64,000 nt of DNA. Source: Methylocaldum sp002005105 (GTDB taxonomy: Bacteria; Pseudomonadota; Gammaproteobacteria; Methylococcales; Methylococcaceae). The stretch lies in NCBI RefSeq assembly GCF_051027545.1, contig NZ_CP194902.1, positions 248,001 through 312,000 of the forward strand, written 5' to 3'. The notes under the pieces were generated by a model that made no database searches, was not told where the DNA came from, and saw only the letters and a list, made by a program, of their open reading frames with translations. Both the position numbers and the translations under genes were made by a program. Positions 35,801 to 42,710 of the stretch are shown piece by piece (the stretch's first letter is position 1; every line of letters starts with the position of its first letter).

Positions 35801-38800
35801 CTGCCCGGCAATAAGCTGGGTGTAATTAGCGAGGCTCCGGTGAGAAACCACGACGCCTTTGGATTGTCCGGTCGACCCCGATGTGTAGATCACATAGGCG
35901 GGATGGTCCGGCGTCATCGCAGGGTGCGGATCGTCGTGCGCCGGTTCCGGTCCTTCCGGCCATAGATCCATATCGAGCCGGACGATGGCGGGAAAATGGC
36001 TGGAAGCGTTCAAGCCGGTTTGCGTCAGCAATAGGCCGACGCCGGCGTCGGCCAGCACGCGGGCCACCCGGTCTTCCGGATAAGCGGGGTCGAGGGGAAC
36101 GTAGGCGGCGCCGGCCTTGAGCACGGACAGGATGGCCGTCACGAAATTCGCGGAGCGCTCGACGCAAATGCCGACCCGGCTGCCAGGCCCGACTCCAAGC
36201 GCTATCAGATGATGCGCCCAGCGGTTGGCGACGGCGTTCAATTCGCGGTAGCTCAGGCGTTGCTGCTTGCACGCCACGGCCGGAAGATCGGGGGTGTTGG
36301 CCGCCTGCAGCTCGAACAGCCGATGAATGCACGGTTCTTCCGGAAGCGGCATCTCCGGCCCAACGGCCTGGTCCAACAGGTGATTTCGCTCCTGCTCGCC
36401 GAACAGCCTCAAGCCGCCGATACTTGTTGCGGGATTCGCCGCCACAGCCTCTAAGAGATTGCGGAAATGATCGGCAATCCGGGAAACCGTCCGTTCCGTG
36501 AAAAGATCGGTGCGGTATTGGAAGGACAGCAGGAGGCTGGCTCCATCTTCGGCCGCCATCAGTTTGAGATCGAACCGCTCTATGCGCTGCCTGATGGCCA
36601 GGGGGCGCACTGGCCAATCGTTCCCGACCGACATCTCGCCGTTTTCCCCCAGAGCGAGCTGCGCCAGTTCGCTTCCGATATTCGCTTGCGTCTGCTGCAG
36701 CACGAATAGGGTTTGATAGACCGGCCAGTGATCGGCGTTGCGCTCGACATGCAGACGTTCCACCATGAGGGAAAACGGATAGTCCTGATGTTCTAGAGCA
36801 CCCAATAAAGCGTCGTGTATCTCCGCCAGATAAACTGAAAAAGGCTTGTCTGCGGCGGGCTGGCTGCGCAGCGGCACCGGATTGACGAAGTTGCCCACCA
36901 CGGACGCGAATCGGGCCTGACTGCGCCCGGCCGTGGGAACGCCTACGATCAGGTCGGTTTGACGGGTGTAGCGATGGAGCAGGACCTTGTACGCCGCGAG
37001 CAATAGGGTGAACAGGGTGACGCCGCTCCGCGCCGCGAAATCCTTTAGCCTGTCGGTTTCCTCCCGGCTCAGGCGAACCGCTACCGAAGCGCCGCGGTAG
37101 TTCGGTACCGCAGGCCGCGCACGGTCAGTGGGCAGGGCGAGGATCGGGAGTTCTCCGGAAAGCCGTTGCCGCCAGTAATCCCAGTCGGCATTGCCGGCCG
37201 GACTTTCCAGATAGTTCCGTTGCCAGGCCGCGAATTCAGCATAGCTGGAAGCCGGTGGGGACAAGCTCGGCCCTGGAACCGTCTCACCCAATTCCGAACG
37301 GATTTTTCTCAACTCGTCGACGAGCACGAGCACCGACCAAAGGTCCAGGGCGATGTGGTGGGCGCAAAGCAGGAGGGTATGCGGAGAGGCTTGAGGCCCT
37401 AGGCTATGGGCTACAGGTTCCTGGACATCCGAAGTCTTGAGCCTGAAGTCCGGAGCCTTGGTTCCATGTCGATAGAGGACCACCCGCAAGACCGGTCCGT
37501 GCGCCAAGTCGAAGGGTTCGCGGATGCGCCGCGCCATGTCGTCTTGAAGTTCGGATTCCGACCAAACCGAGGCGTCGACGGCAGTAAAGAAGTCGGGCAG
37601 GTCGGCCAGCGGCAATACCGACTGAAAGACCTCGTCGCCCTCGTTGCGATAAACCGTGCGCAGCATTTCGTGCCGCTCCGCCAGGCGGTAGAAGGATCGC
37701 CGCAAGGCTTCCGCGTCGGCGCCGTTCTCGATGCGCAAGGCTAGATGCAGGTTGTAAACGATGCTGTTCGGTTCCATGTGTTGCATCGTCCACATGGAAA
37801 ACTGGGTCGAAGAAAGGCTCGAGGCTAGAGACTCGAGACTTGAGGAAACGGAGACTATTGCCTGTTCCTTGTCATTTCCTACAGCCTCCAGCCTCAAACC
37901 TTCAGCCTGACAGGCAAGAGCTTCAGCCACTTCCACCACCGACCGGTCGGACAGGAATAGCGTCAACGGGGCCTCGATGCCCAATAATTCGTCCACCGTG
38001 TGCTTGAGTTCGACGGCCTTCAGGGAATCGAGGCCCGACGCTCGCAGCGGCGATTCCATGGATACGGCGAATTCCTCGATCTTCAGCAGATGGGCGATCT
38101 TGGTCCGGAGGAAACGAGCGATCAGCGCGGCGCGCTGCGGGTGAGGAACGACGGACAAGGCTTCCTGCAGAAGTTGGAGTTGGAATTCCTGCGGCGTCGC
38201 CTTGCGTTCGCTCGCCTTCCTCATTCCACCCGAAGTAGCCGGGCTGTCCTGCCCGGCAAGCTGCGCGCCCCCTTCCTTCGGGTCGTCCGACCGCGCCAAC
38301 ACCGGTAGAGCACCCTCCAGGTACGCTTGCTTACAGGCTTGGCGGCGCAGTTTGCCGCTGGAGGTCTTGGGAACGCCGCCGGGCTGGACGAGAACCAGTT
38401 CGGCGGCCGTCAATTCACAAGCCTCGGCCAGGGTGCTCCGCAAGGATGCGAAAATCGCTTCGTAATCGGCCTTCCGTATGGCTTCGCGGGTCAGTTCCGC
38501 GACCACGATCGGCTTTTCCTCGTCCTGACAGGTCACAGAGAATGCGGCGCAGCCTCCGGGACGCAGGACATCCACACTGTCAGTCAGTGCGTGCTCGATG
38601 TCCTGCGGGTAATAGTTCCGCCCTCGGATGATGATCAGGTCCTTGATACGCCCGGTAACGTATAACCGGCCGTCGTCGAGTAATCCCAGGTCGCCGGTGC
38701 GGAGAAATGAGACTTCAGGCTTTAGGCCAGAGTCCATAGGCCGGATTCCGCTAGTCCGAAGTCTATGGTCTAGAGCCTCTAGCCTCGCCCTGAAGGTGTT

Positions 38801-40078
38801 CTCGGATTCCTCGGCGCGGTTCCAGTAGCCTTGCGCCACGCTGGGGCCCGAGACCCAGATTTCGCCTTCCCGGCCCGGCAGGCACGGTTTTCCCGTATGG
38901 GGATCGACAATTTGGACAATATGGCGATCCGCGGGCAAGCCGCAGGAAACGAGGCTGGAGGCTGGAGACTTGAGGCTTGAGGAATCGCCGATCCTGGGTT
39001 TGGCCTTTGTTTCCTCCAGCCTCACGCCTCCGGTTTCTAGCCTCGCTCCTGTTACAAACAGCGTAGCCTCGGCCAGACCGTAACAAGGAAAGAAACTTTC
39101 GCGGCGCAAGCCGCATTCGGCGAAGGCACCGGCGAAGCGATCCAAAGTCGCGGCACGCACCGGTTCGGACCCATTGAAGGCCAATGTCCAGGCGCTGAGA
39201 TCCAGGTCGCGCTTTTGTTCGGCCGTCACCTTGCGAACGCAGAGATCGTAAGCGAAGTTGGGACCGCCGGAAGTCGCGGCCCGGAATTCGGAAATGGCCT
39301 TCAGCCAGCGTACCGGCTTCTCCAGAAAGGCCATGGGTGGCATCAGGACGGCGGTAGAGCCGACATAAAGCGGCTGGAGGATGTTTCCGATCAAGCCCAT
39401 GTCGTGATACAGGGGCAGCCAGCCGACCACGGTCGAGCGCTCGGTGTGTCCGAAGCTTTGCCGGATGGCCTCCTGGTTGGCGAGCAGATTGCCGTGGCTC
39501 ACCATCACGCCCTTGGGGTCGCCGGTGGAACCCGATGTGTATTGCAGGAAGGCGATGTTTTCCGGCGCGAGTACGGGCGCCTGCCAACACCCGGCTTCGT
39601 CCGAAGCCACGGTATCGGTGGCGAACCAGTTCGACGCGGCGCGCAACGCGCCTCCCACGAATTCATCCCGGAATTTTGCGGCGAGTTCCGCCGTGGTCAT
39701 GATGGCGGCGGGTGCGGCATCGCGCATCACGGCCTGGAGGCGCGGCAGATGCTGGCGGGTCGGAGGATAAGCCGGTACCGCGATGGCTCCGGCATACAGG
39801 CAGCCGAAAAAGGCCTCGATATATTCAAGCCCCGGCGGATACAGCAGCACCGCTCGTTCCCCGACCATCCCCAGGGTCTGAAGGCGGGCGGCGATGGCGC
39901 GGGCGCGCCGGTCTAGATCGGCGAACGTCAGCCGGCCGTTTTCGATTTCGCCGTCGGCGAGAAAAACGTATCCTTTTCCCAAGGCATTCTCGTTGGCTCT
40001 CGCGCCCAGCAGCTCGACCAGATTGGAGCAAGTCATCCCAACATTTCCCGTCACTCCGGACTCCTCGAAGTTGCGCAC
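29825..40078 (-). CDS. NRPS 1: FAAL-ACP-C-A(Asp)-T-E-C-A(Dab)-T, carrying in-frame repeat insertions
   Basis: About 3417 residues. Approximate residue layout: fatty acyl-AMP ligase 15-585, ACP 620-720 (GLDSLKAVEL), C 765-1215 (HHIALD), A1 1250-1740, T1 1755-1830 (GGDSILSIQ), E 1840-2300 (HHLAMDIASWRIL), C 2310-2730 (HHILMDAW), A2 2765-3310, T2 3320-3405 (GGHSLIAVQ). Hand-aligned specificity residues are D-L-T-K-I-G-H-V-G-K for A1 (close to Asp, DLTKVGHIGK) and D-I-W-E-I-C-A-D-D-K for A2 (close to Dab, DIWELTADDK). The GTG start at 40078 has AAAGGAGG six bases ahead; an ATG 14 codons later is weaker, and the longer open frame overlaps the oxygenase gene. Four repeat elements are translated in FAAL loops, the ACP-C linker and C1. 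There is no terminal thioesterase; the chain should pass to NRPS 2. Confidence 0.95.
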   Translation of the reverse strand: MRNFEESGVTGNVGMTCSNLVELLGARANENALGKGYVFLADGEIENGRLTFADLDRRARAIAARLQTLGMVGERAVLLYPPGLEYIEAFFGCLYAGAIAVPAYPPTRQHLPRLQAVMRDAAPAAIMTTAELAAKFRDEFVGGALRAASNWFATDTVASDEAGCWQAPVLAPENIAFLQYTSGSTGDPKGVMVSHGNLLANQEAIRQSFGHTERSTVVGWLPLYHDMGLIGNILQPLYVGSTAVLMPPMAFLEKPVRWLKAISEFRAATSGGPNFAYDLCVRKVTAEQKRDLDLSAWTLAFNGSEPVRAATLDRFAGAFAECGLRRESFFPCYGLAEATLFVTGARLETGGVRLEETKAKPRIGDSSSLKSPASSLVSCGLPADRHIVQIVDPHTGKPCLPGREGEIWVSGPSVAQGYWNRAEESENTFRARLEALDHRLRTSGIRPMDSGLKPEVSFLRTGDLGLLDDGRLYVTGRIKDLIIIRGRNYYPQDIEHALTDSVDVLRPGGCAAFSVTCQDEEKPIVVAELTREAIRKADYEAIFASLRSTLAEACELTAAELVLVQPGGVPKTSSGKLRRQACKQAYLEGALPVLARSDDPKEGGAQLAGQDSPATSGGMRKASERKATPQEFQLQLLQEALSVVPHPQRAALIARFLRTKIAHLLKIEEFAVSMESPLRASGLDSLKAVELKHTVDELLGIEAPLTLFLSDRSVVEVAEALACQAEGLRLEAVGNDKEQAIVSVSSSLESLASSLSSTQFSMWTMQHMEPNSIVYNLHLALRIENGADAEALRRSFYRLAERHEMLRTVYRNEGDEVFQSVLPLADLPDFFTAVDASVWSESELQDDMARRIREPFDLAHGPVLRVVLYRHGTKAPDFRLKTSDVQEPVAHSLGPQASPHTLLLCAHHIALDLWSVLVLVDELRKIRSELGETVPGPSLSPPASSYAEFAAWQRNYLESPAGNADWDYWRQRLSGELPILALPTDRARPAVPNYRGASVAVRLSREETDRLKDFAARSGVTLFTLLLAAYKVLLHRYTRQTDLIVGVPTAGRSQARFASVVGNFVNPVPLRSQPAADKPFSVYLAEIHDALLGALEHQDYPFSLMVERLHVERNADHWPVYQTLFVLQQTQANIGSELAQLALGENGEMSVGNDWPVRPLAIRQRIERFDLKLMAAEDGASLLLSFQYRTDLFTERTVSRIADHFRNLLEAVAANPATSIGGLRLFGEQERNHLLDQAVGPEMPLPEEPCIHRLFELQAANTPDLPAVACKQQRLSYRELNAVANRWAHHLIALGVGPGSRVGICVERSANFVTAILSVLKAGAAYVPLDPAYPEDRVARVLADAGVGLLLTQTGLNASSHFPAIVRLDMDLWPEGPEPAHDDPHPAMTPDHPAYVIYTSGSTGQSKGVVVSHRSLANYTQLIAGQISAIAGFRYAMVSTPAADLGNTVLFASLVSGGCLHVFDQDAATDGRVFADYIERQPIDVLKIVPSHLAALLDSAEGRTIAPRRALICGGDVLTYDLVGRIIAQRPECLIFNHYGPTETTVGSLILPIEPDVRESGARESVPIGRPIANSRAYVLDGNLEPVPNGVAGELYIGGAGLAQGYLNRPDLTAERFVPDPFGAGPGERLYRTGDLVRRRADGLVEFLGRADHQLKIRGFRIEPGEIEARLRTHPEVRDAVVTAWEDERGVKRLAAYIVSSGDEPDPEALRVHVQIALPDYMVPAAFVFLDGLPLTPNGKLDRRSLPKPDPSRQLTRRYAAPRNDAEARLAAIWAEVLRIDRVGIHDNFFSLGGDSILSIQVASRARRIGLNLAPRQIFQHQTVAELALAAESAAPFEAEQGIIEGPAPLTPVQQKFFAQDLANPHHWNQSLLLDMLHPFDPGLMERAVEQLVFHHDVLRLRFSRDAAAWRACYVGKERQPMFHREELSAIPDAAFEAFLAGRAEYWQRQIDLGEGPTLRAVWFELGRGRGARLLLVIHHLAMDIASWRILLDDLVLIHDQLASGHAVTLPAKTTSYRQWAARLQDYAGTLAGEGRAPSWWHSREAAETALPVDRDEGTNTEADAAEYTVKLSEKLTRALIQEAGAAYRTSVQELLLIAVVKGLSDWSGLHRLRVEVEAHSRDNGPFRDLDFTRTIGRFTTSYPVTFDIDPANATGGIIKDLKEQFRRQSARGFDYTVWRWLGEGREKGCSADAPILFNYLGHLDLGTDAHAYFRQCALASGIARASANRRTHELAVNAAVSGGHLQLTWIYSAARYGGSTIARLGDAVIQALETLISHCLEPGVSGLTPSDFPLAKLSAQELDRLPYPPGNIEDVYPLGPMQEGMLFYSLMYPGSGIYHMIDRYEIDGDVEIEAFKAAWQEVLDRHPILRTSFLWKDYSSPHQCVQKHLALPFDYQDWRGMDPVEQERRFEALIETELKTGFDFTVAPLMRIRLVRFGDRRYRFIRSHHHILMDAWCKSPVLLEFRANYEAKVKGEPCPPREAAIPYRDYIGWLAEQNREAAENFWRRYLTGFGEPTPLVVDKPVPPETKGTSQVRDRVAPLSEEDTKALHALAQRCQVTPNSVLQAAWALMLAHYSRCDEVVFGVTVAGRPTDLPGVETALGLFINSLPLRVKVKPDQPALEFLRELLYHNLELRQYEYMPLVQIQALSELPRGQALFQHLFVFENAPVDPTLRGSKDVLNIVDDKHRTHSNYPINAVLVPSPRFHLQITYDVNRFEPAAVERMLGHFKTLLESLIRHPGARLGSLPMLTESERGAILEQWNRTDHPYPEPRDIVARFEAQTALAPEAVAVACCGEALTYRELNARVNRLAHALRAAGVGPETLVALLNDRGIDFLVMMLGVFKAGGAYLPLDPGHPDARLTQVLEEARAARLLVGKSFRERAESVCRTVSRRPALLVLDEPVAQSYPATDPERLHGPGSLAFTIFTSGSTGTPKGAMVEHRGMFNNLITKVPTLGLSEADAIAQTAGQCFDISVWQHLTALACGARVEIFPDDIVRDPGLLLRQIAEREVTVLEAVPSMIQALLEMAGGIELPRLRWLIACGEAFPPDLCRRWMKRFPHVRVLNAYGPAECSDDVSYYEVPETPAETETIVPVGRPVDNTRLYLLDAWLTPVPVGVPGEICVAGIQVGRGYLHRPETTAEKFVPDPFGPVGGRLYRTGDLGRYREDGAIEFLGRIDHQLKIRGARIEPGEIEAQLLLHPAVEQAVVVARDDGGAGGKRLVAYVTERLPFSPSPSGNGPDAQPGENLESKPSIAAREETADGLSLIDQLRAYLSARLPNFMVPSVFVRLDAMPLGSNGKIDRKALPAPDVAAQREARYVAPRTPAEEILADIWKDVLGLDRVGVEDNFFDLGGHSLIAVQVLSRVRTAFDVEVPLRRVFEASTITQLALVIEECLIEQLESLSEEEALALLEDGS
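30300..30391. repeat. possible separate in-frame insertion near the end of the A2 domain
   Basis: About 30-35 extra residues (SPSPSGNGPDAQPGENLESK and onward) lie between KRLVAYVTE and LIDQLRAYLSARLPNFMVPS, where related A domains have a shorter linker. The DNA holds TTTTCTCCCTCTCCCTCC-type sequence with inverted CCGG-rich halves (minus strand). This resembles common intergenic repeats, not the AGGCT family. Confidence 0.4.
37386..37465. repeat. in-frame AGGCT/AGCCT palindromic element (copy f, in NRPS 1 C domain)
   Basis: The left arm GAGGCTTGAGGCCCTAGGCT is followed by ATGGGCTACAGG, a short spacer beginning TTCCTGGACATCC, and the right arm GTCTTGAGCCTGAAGTCC, GGAGCCTTGG. It encodes PDFRLKTSDVQEPVAHSLGP in the C domain immediately before the LLLCAHHIALD active-site strand, a site where relatives have only a tight turn. 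Confidence 0.8.
37814..37912. repeat. in-frame AGGCT/AGCCT palindromic element (copy g, ACP-C linker of NRPS 1)
   Basis: The left arm AGGCTCGAGGCTAGAGACTC, GAGACTTGAGG, ends in GGAA-like AAACGG. After a spacer of about 35 bases the right arm reads CCTACAGCCTCCAGCCTC, AAACCTTCAGCCTG. It encodes EGLRLEAVGNDKEQAIVSVS and SSLESLASSLSS, the whole linker between the ACP and the first C domain. Confidence 0.82.
38710..38790. repeat. in-frame AGGCT/AGCCT palindromic element (copy h, in FAAL domain)
   Basis: The left arm GACTTCAGGCTTTAGGCCAG, AGTCCATAGGCC and the right arm AGTCTATGGTCTAGAGCC, TCTAGCCTCG flank a short spacer (GGATTCCGCTAGTCCGA). It encodes LEALDHRLRTSGIRPMDSGL and KPEVS between TFRAR and FLRTGDLG of the FAAL domain, a variable surface loop in the family. 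Confidence 0.78.
38951..39050. repeat. in-frame AGGCT/AGCCT palindromic element (copy i, in FAAL domain)
   Basis: The left arm GAGGCTGGAGGCTGGAGAC, TTGAGGCTTGAGGAA is followed by a spacer and the right arm TTCCTCCAGCCTCACGCC, TCCGGTTTCTAGCCTCG. It encodes RLETGGVRLEETKAKPRIGD and SSSLKSPASSL between ATLFVTG and VSCGLPADR in FAAL. The GGAA-spacer-TTCC transition is clearest here. Confidence 0.85.
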
Positions 40079-40089
40079 TGCGGCCTCCT

Positions 40090-41070
40090 TTATGAAACGT
40101 AATTCAGATATGAGCGGTACCAGGGGAGTACCCGCTTGGCGGAAACGCCGGCGCATAGCCCGAGGGCGATCACCGTGTTGTAGTACACGTTCTTGAGCGG
40201 CATCCCTCGTCCCAATGCCAAAATTCCCTGAACGGAGCTGTCGCGGGTATGCCAGTCCACGTTGAAGGAGATGGCGCAGTCGAGACTGCGGACGTGGTGC
40301 AGCATTCCCGGGGGCATGTAAAGCATGTCTCCCGGTTCCACGGTGCACTCTCGAACCTGCGCCTCCCGAAAAAGCGGATGGCGCACGAAATTCGGGTTTT
40401 CGGCGTCCACTTCGCACCAGCGCCACCGATAGCGGTAACAGTAGGAGAGCTGGTCGTGATCCAGCAGGATGAAACGCTTGCGCCCCGCCACCTGGAAGAA
40501 CAGGTTATGGGTGAGCAGGCAATCGAAATGGAGCGGCGTCAGACTGTGTGTCGGCCCCAGGAAGAACTGGGCGAACTGCAACCAATAAGGTCGGTACCAG
40601 CCCGGAAAATAGTCCGACGGAAAGCCGCGGAGGTCGTTTGCCGCATCGGGTAAGACGCCGAGTAGCGGCACGTCGTGAAAATAGGGCGGCCGATCCTTGG
40701 CTGCCATTTCGTCCGATTCAAGCCGGGATTGGTAGGCCTCCAGTTGATCCAGATACTCGCTCAACCTGGCGTCGACCGTCCTCAAACCGGCGACGCCTTC
40801 ATCGGCCAGCCCTTGCTTGAGCTTGACGAAGCGTTGGCCGGAGACTCGGCGCAGATGGTCGAATGTCCAGCGAGCGAGTGCCGGGCAATGGTTGAGCGCC
40901 CCGCTCACGACTACCGGAACGCCTTTGGCCACGTACCCGGAGAAAAAATCGGCGGATGAGAGTTTTGCTCTGCGCTCGATTGGAGGGTATACCTTACCTG
41001 CAGCCGGATTCCCCGGTTGCGCGTCTGCCGCCGTTTCGATCGCCGGCTTCCGGAGCATCAAATTCGCCAT
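40090..41070 (-). CDS. JmjC/cupin-8-type Fe(II)/2-oxoglutarate oxygenase
   Basis: A 326-residue protein of the cupin-like JmjC hydroxylase group. The metal triad is visible as His and Asp in LTPLHFDCLLTHNLFFQV and a distal His in YMPPGMLHHVRSLDCAIS. The N-terminal half (AKGVPVVVSGALNHCPALARW) is typical. Such enzymes hydroxylate proteins or small molecules. It lies directly upstream of NRPS 1 (stop codon 11 bases before the NRPS GTG start) and overlaps the PPTase gene by 13 bases, so hydroxylation of a building block is a fair guess, for example the Asp residue to the iron-chelating beta-hydroxy-Asp. Known NRPS Asp hydroxylases are usually TauD-like, so this is speculative. Confidence 0.85.
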   Translation of the reverse strand: MANLMLRKPAIETAADAQPGNPAAGKVYPPIERRAKLSSADFFSGYVAKGVPVVVSGALNHCPALARWTFDHLRRVSGQRFVKLKQGLADEGVAGLRTVDARLSEYLDQLEAYQSRLESDEMAAKDRPPYFHDVPLLGVLPDAANDLRGFPSDYFPGWYRPYWLQFAQFFLGPTHSLTPLHFDCLLTHNLFFQVAGRKRFILLDHDQLSYCYRYRWRWCEVDAENPNFVRHPLFREAQVRECTVEPGDMLYMPPGMLHHVRSLDCAISFNVDWHTRDSSVQGILALGRGMPLKNVYYNTVIALGLCAGVSAKRVLPWYRSYLNYVS

Positions 41071-42044
41071 GCTCCCTCCGAATGCCTGCGTAGTTCCGTA
41101 CCCTTCAAACCAGCATTTCCCAGCAAGCTTCCGGTCGTACTAGAAATCGCTCTCGAGTCGGATTCACGGGAAGGAACGGCGGTCGCCGGCTTGGTCGTTG
41201 TCGTGCTTTCCACCCAGTGGCGAACCGTGACTCGGACCGGCTCTCCCTCTACCGCGAGAGCCGAAACGAAACCGTGAATCAGGTCGAGAGGGTAAAGCCA
41301 CCAGCCGGACGACTGCCCCAGCGCGTCTTGAATCTCGACGGCGGATCGGGTTTCGAGCGGTCCCAAGGGTATGTCGAAGGCATCGAGAGAAAACGACAAG
41401 CCGTCGCCACGGCCTTTGACATAGGCCTCCTTTCTGGTCCAGCCCCGAAGAAATGCCGCCGTCTTTTCGGACAAGGAAATTTCGCTGAATTCGGCCTGCT
41501 CGTTCGGCGAAAAGACCAAAGGCGCCAGTTCTTGCCAGGGGACATCGTTTCTCACGGGCTCGATATCGATGCCGACCTCGCTATCGCAGGAAATGGCGTA
41601 TGCCGCCCAGCCCCCGGCATGGGAAAGATTGAACCGGAGCCGCTCGACCGGGCGGCCCGCCACCATTTCGCCGGGAGCGAAATGGGACGCGCAGCGGCCC
41701 GTCGGGACGGAGTCCACGGAGGGACTTCGCAATTCCGGTTTGCCAAAAGCGCCATAGGCGAAACGGATTTCAGAAGGGTCGATGTTCAGATATCCGGCGA
41801 GCAGCCGGCGGAGAATTCCTCTGGCCGCGGCGTATTGAGCCCGGTCTCGCTCGAACGCGAAGCGGCCGGCTCTTTCCCGTTCGTCATTAGACAAATCTGC
41901 GAAGTACCAGGAATAGGATTCGTAAGCGACGGCGCTGTGGTCTGCGGCATTGCCGAGATCAGAAATCAGCGGCACACACCAGACATGCACTTCGGCCGGC
42001 GACAGCCGAGGGAAATTAGGCGTAGAAATCACTGGCCGAGACAT
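41058..42044 (-). CDS. 4'-phosphopantetheinyl transferase, Sfp type
   Basis: A 328-residue Sfp-family transferase that would attach the phosphopantetheine arm to the ACP and T domains of both NRPS proteins. Conserved parts are AAARGILRRLLAGYL, FNLSHAGGWAAYAI, VGIDIEPVR (magnesium-binding Asp/Glu) and FLRGWTRKEAYVKGRGDGLS. It is longer than Sfp (about 224 residues), with extra sequence at the C-terminus (ESTTTTKPATAVPSRESDSR) and an insert before the FNLSH motif. It lies between mbtH and the oxygenase in the presumed operon. Confidence 0.93.
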   Translation of the reverse strand: MSRPVISTPNFPRLSPAEVHVWCVPLISDLGNAADHSAVAYESYSWYFADLSNDERERAGRFAFERDRAQYAAARGILRRLLAGYLNIDPSEIRFAYGAFGKPELRSPSVDSVPTGRCASHFAPGEMVAGRPVERLRFNLSHAGGWAAYAISCDSEVGIDIEPVRNDVPWQELAPLVFSPNEQAEFSEISLSEKTAAFLRGWTRKEAYVKGRGDGLSFSLDAFDIPLGPLETRSAVEIQDALGQSSGWWLYPLDLIHGFVSALAVEGEPVRVTVRHWVESTTTTKPATAVPSRESDSRAISSTTGSLLGNAGLKGTELRRHSEGAWRI

Positions 42045-42098
42045 CCGTATCGCCTTCTCAGAAAGAGCATCCTCCGAACCGGAGAATTCCCACGCGCA

Positions 42099-42344
42099 TC
42101 AAGCCTCCTTCCCTGCCGACGCGGCTTCCTGAAGGGACGCCTCCTCCATGTGTCTGCGTAAACTCAGAGGCCGCATGTCCGTCCACACATCCCTGATATA
42201 GTCCAGACACTCCTGCTTCGGACCGCTCTTGCCGACCGTTCGCCATCCTATAGGCACTTCCTTGTATTCCGGCCAAATCGAATACTGCTCCTCATGGTTG
42301 ACGACCACGTGGTAAATCGTCGTATCGTCTTCATCCCAAGCCAT
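42099..42344 (-). CDS. MbtH-like protein
   Basis: An 81-residue MbtH-family chaperone that stabilises and activates NRPS adenylation domains. The core is YHVVVNHEEQYSIWPEYKEV, PIGWRTVGKSGPKQECLDYI, WTDMRPLSLRRHM, with the conserved Trp residues and the SGPK-x-ECL motif. The ATG at 42344 follows a clear GGAGG. The open frame extends 31 codons upstream without family similarity. It is the first structural gene of the biosynthetic operon. Confidence 0.95.
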   Translation of the reverse strand: MAWDEDDTTIYHVVVNHEEQYSIWPEYKEVPIGWRTVGKSGPKQECLDYIRDVWTDMRPLSLRRHMEEASLQEAASAGKEA

Positions 42345-42551
42345 GTTTTCGTCCTCCAGATTCGAGTTCAAGCAACCAGGATCGGTTTTCGTCGCCGAGG
42401 TTTTTTGCCCCGGATACCCGTATTGACGAAAACACAAAACCGACCCCGTACTCCGGGACGAAAATTTTGAGGGCGATTTGAAGCGAGGTGTGTCCGAGGA
42501 ATGGATGCGCTGTGCTGCTGGAGCGTTGTCAGGTTTGGTGTAGTGCCCTCA

Positions 42552-42622
42552 GTAGGTCGGGAATCCTTTCCCGACACCCCAGTTCGGCAAGTGCATTTGT
42601 CGGCAAAGGATTGCCGACCTAC
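42552..42622. repeat. inverted pair of REP-like hairpins
   Basis: The first unit (42552-42575) is the GGG/CCC stem type, GTAGGTCGGGAATCCTTTCC ending CGAC. The second (42599-42622) is GTCGGCAAAGGATTGCCGAC plus CTAC. They are inverted and 23 bases apart. They sit in the roughly 370-bp gap between fecR and mbtH, which holds no gene I can support. The rest of that gap is the mbtH leader, with several GACGAAAA/TTTTCGTC repeats. Confidence 0.85.
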
Positions 42623-42710
42623 GACTACGGCTTTGGGATAGGCGTGAGAAAGGAATTCAGGCGGCGAGGGAAGGTGCGCCAGCCCTCGGCCGGATGCGGC
42701 GGCTGAGAGC

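Noticed and set aside
40079..40426. Extension of the NRPS 1 open frame 116 codons upstream of the GTG
   Set aside because: It lies wholly over the oxygenase gene in another frame, has Arg/Pro-rich shadow composition, and the GTG at 40078 has a strong ribosome binding site.
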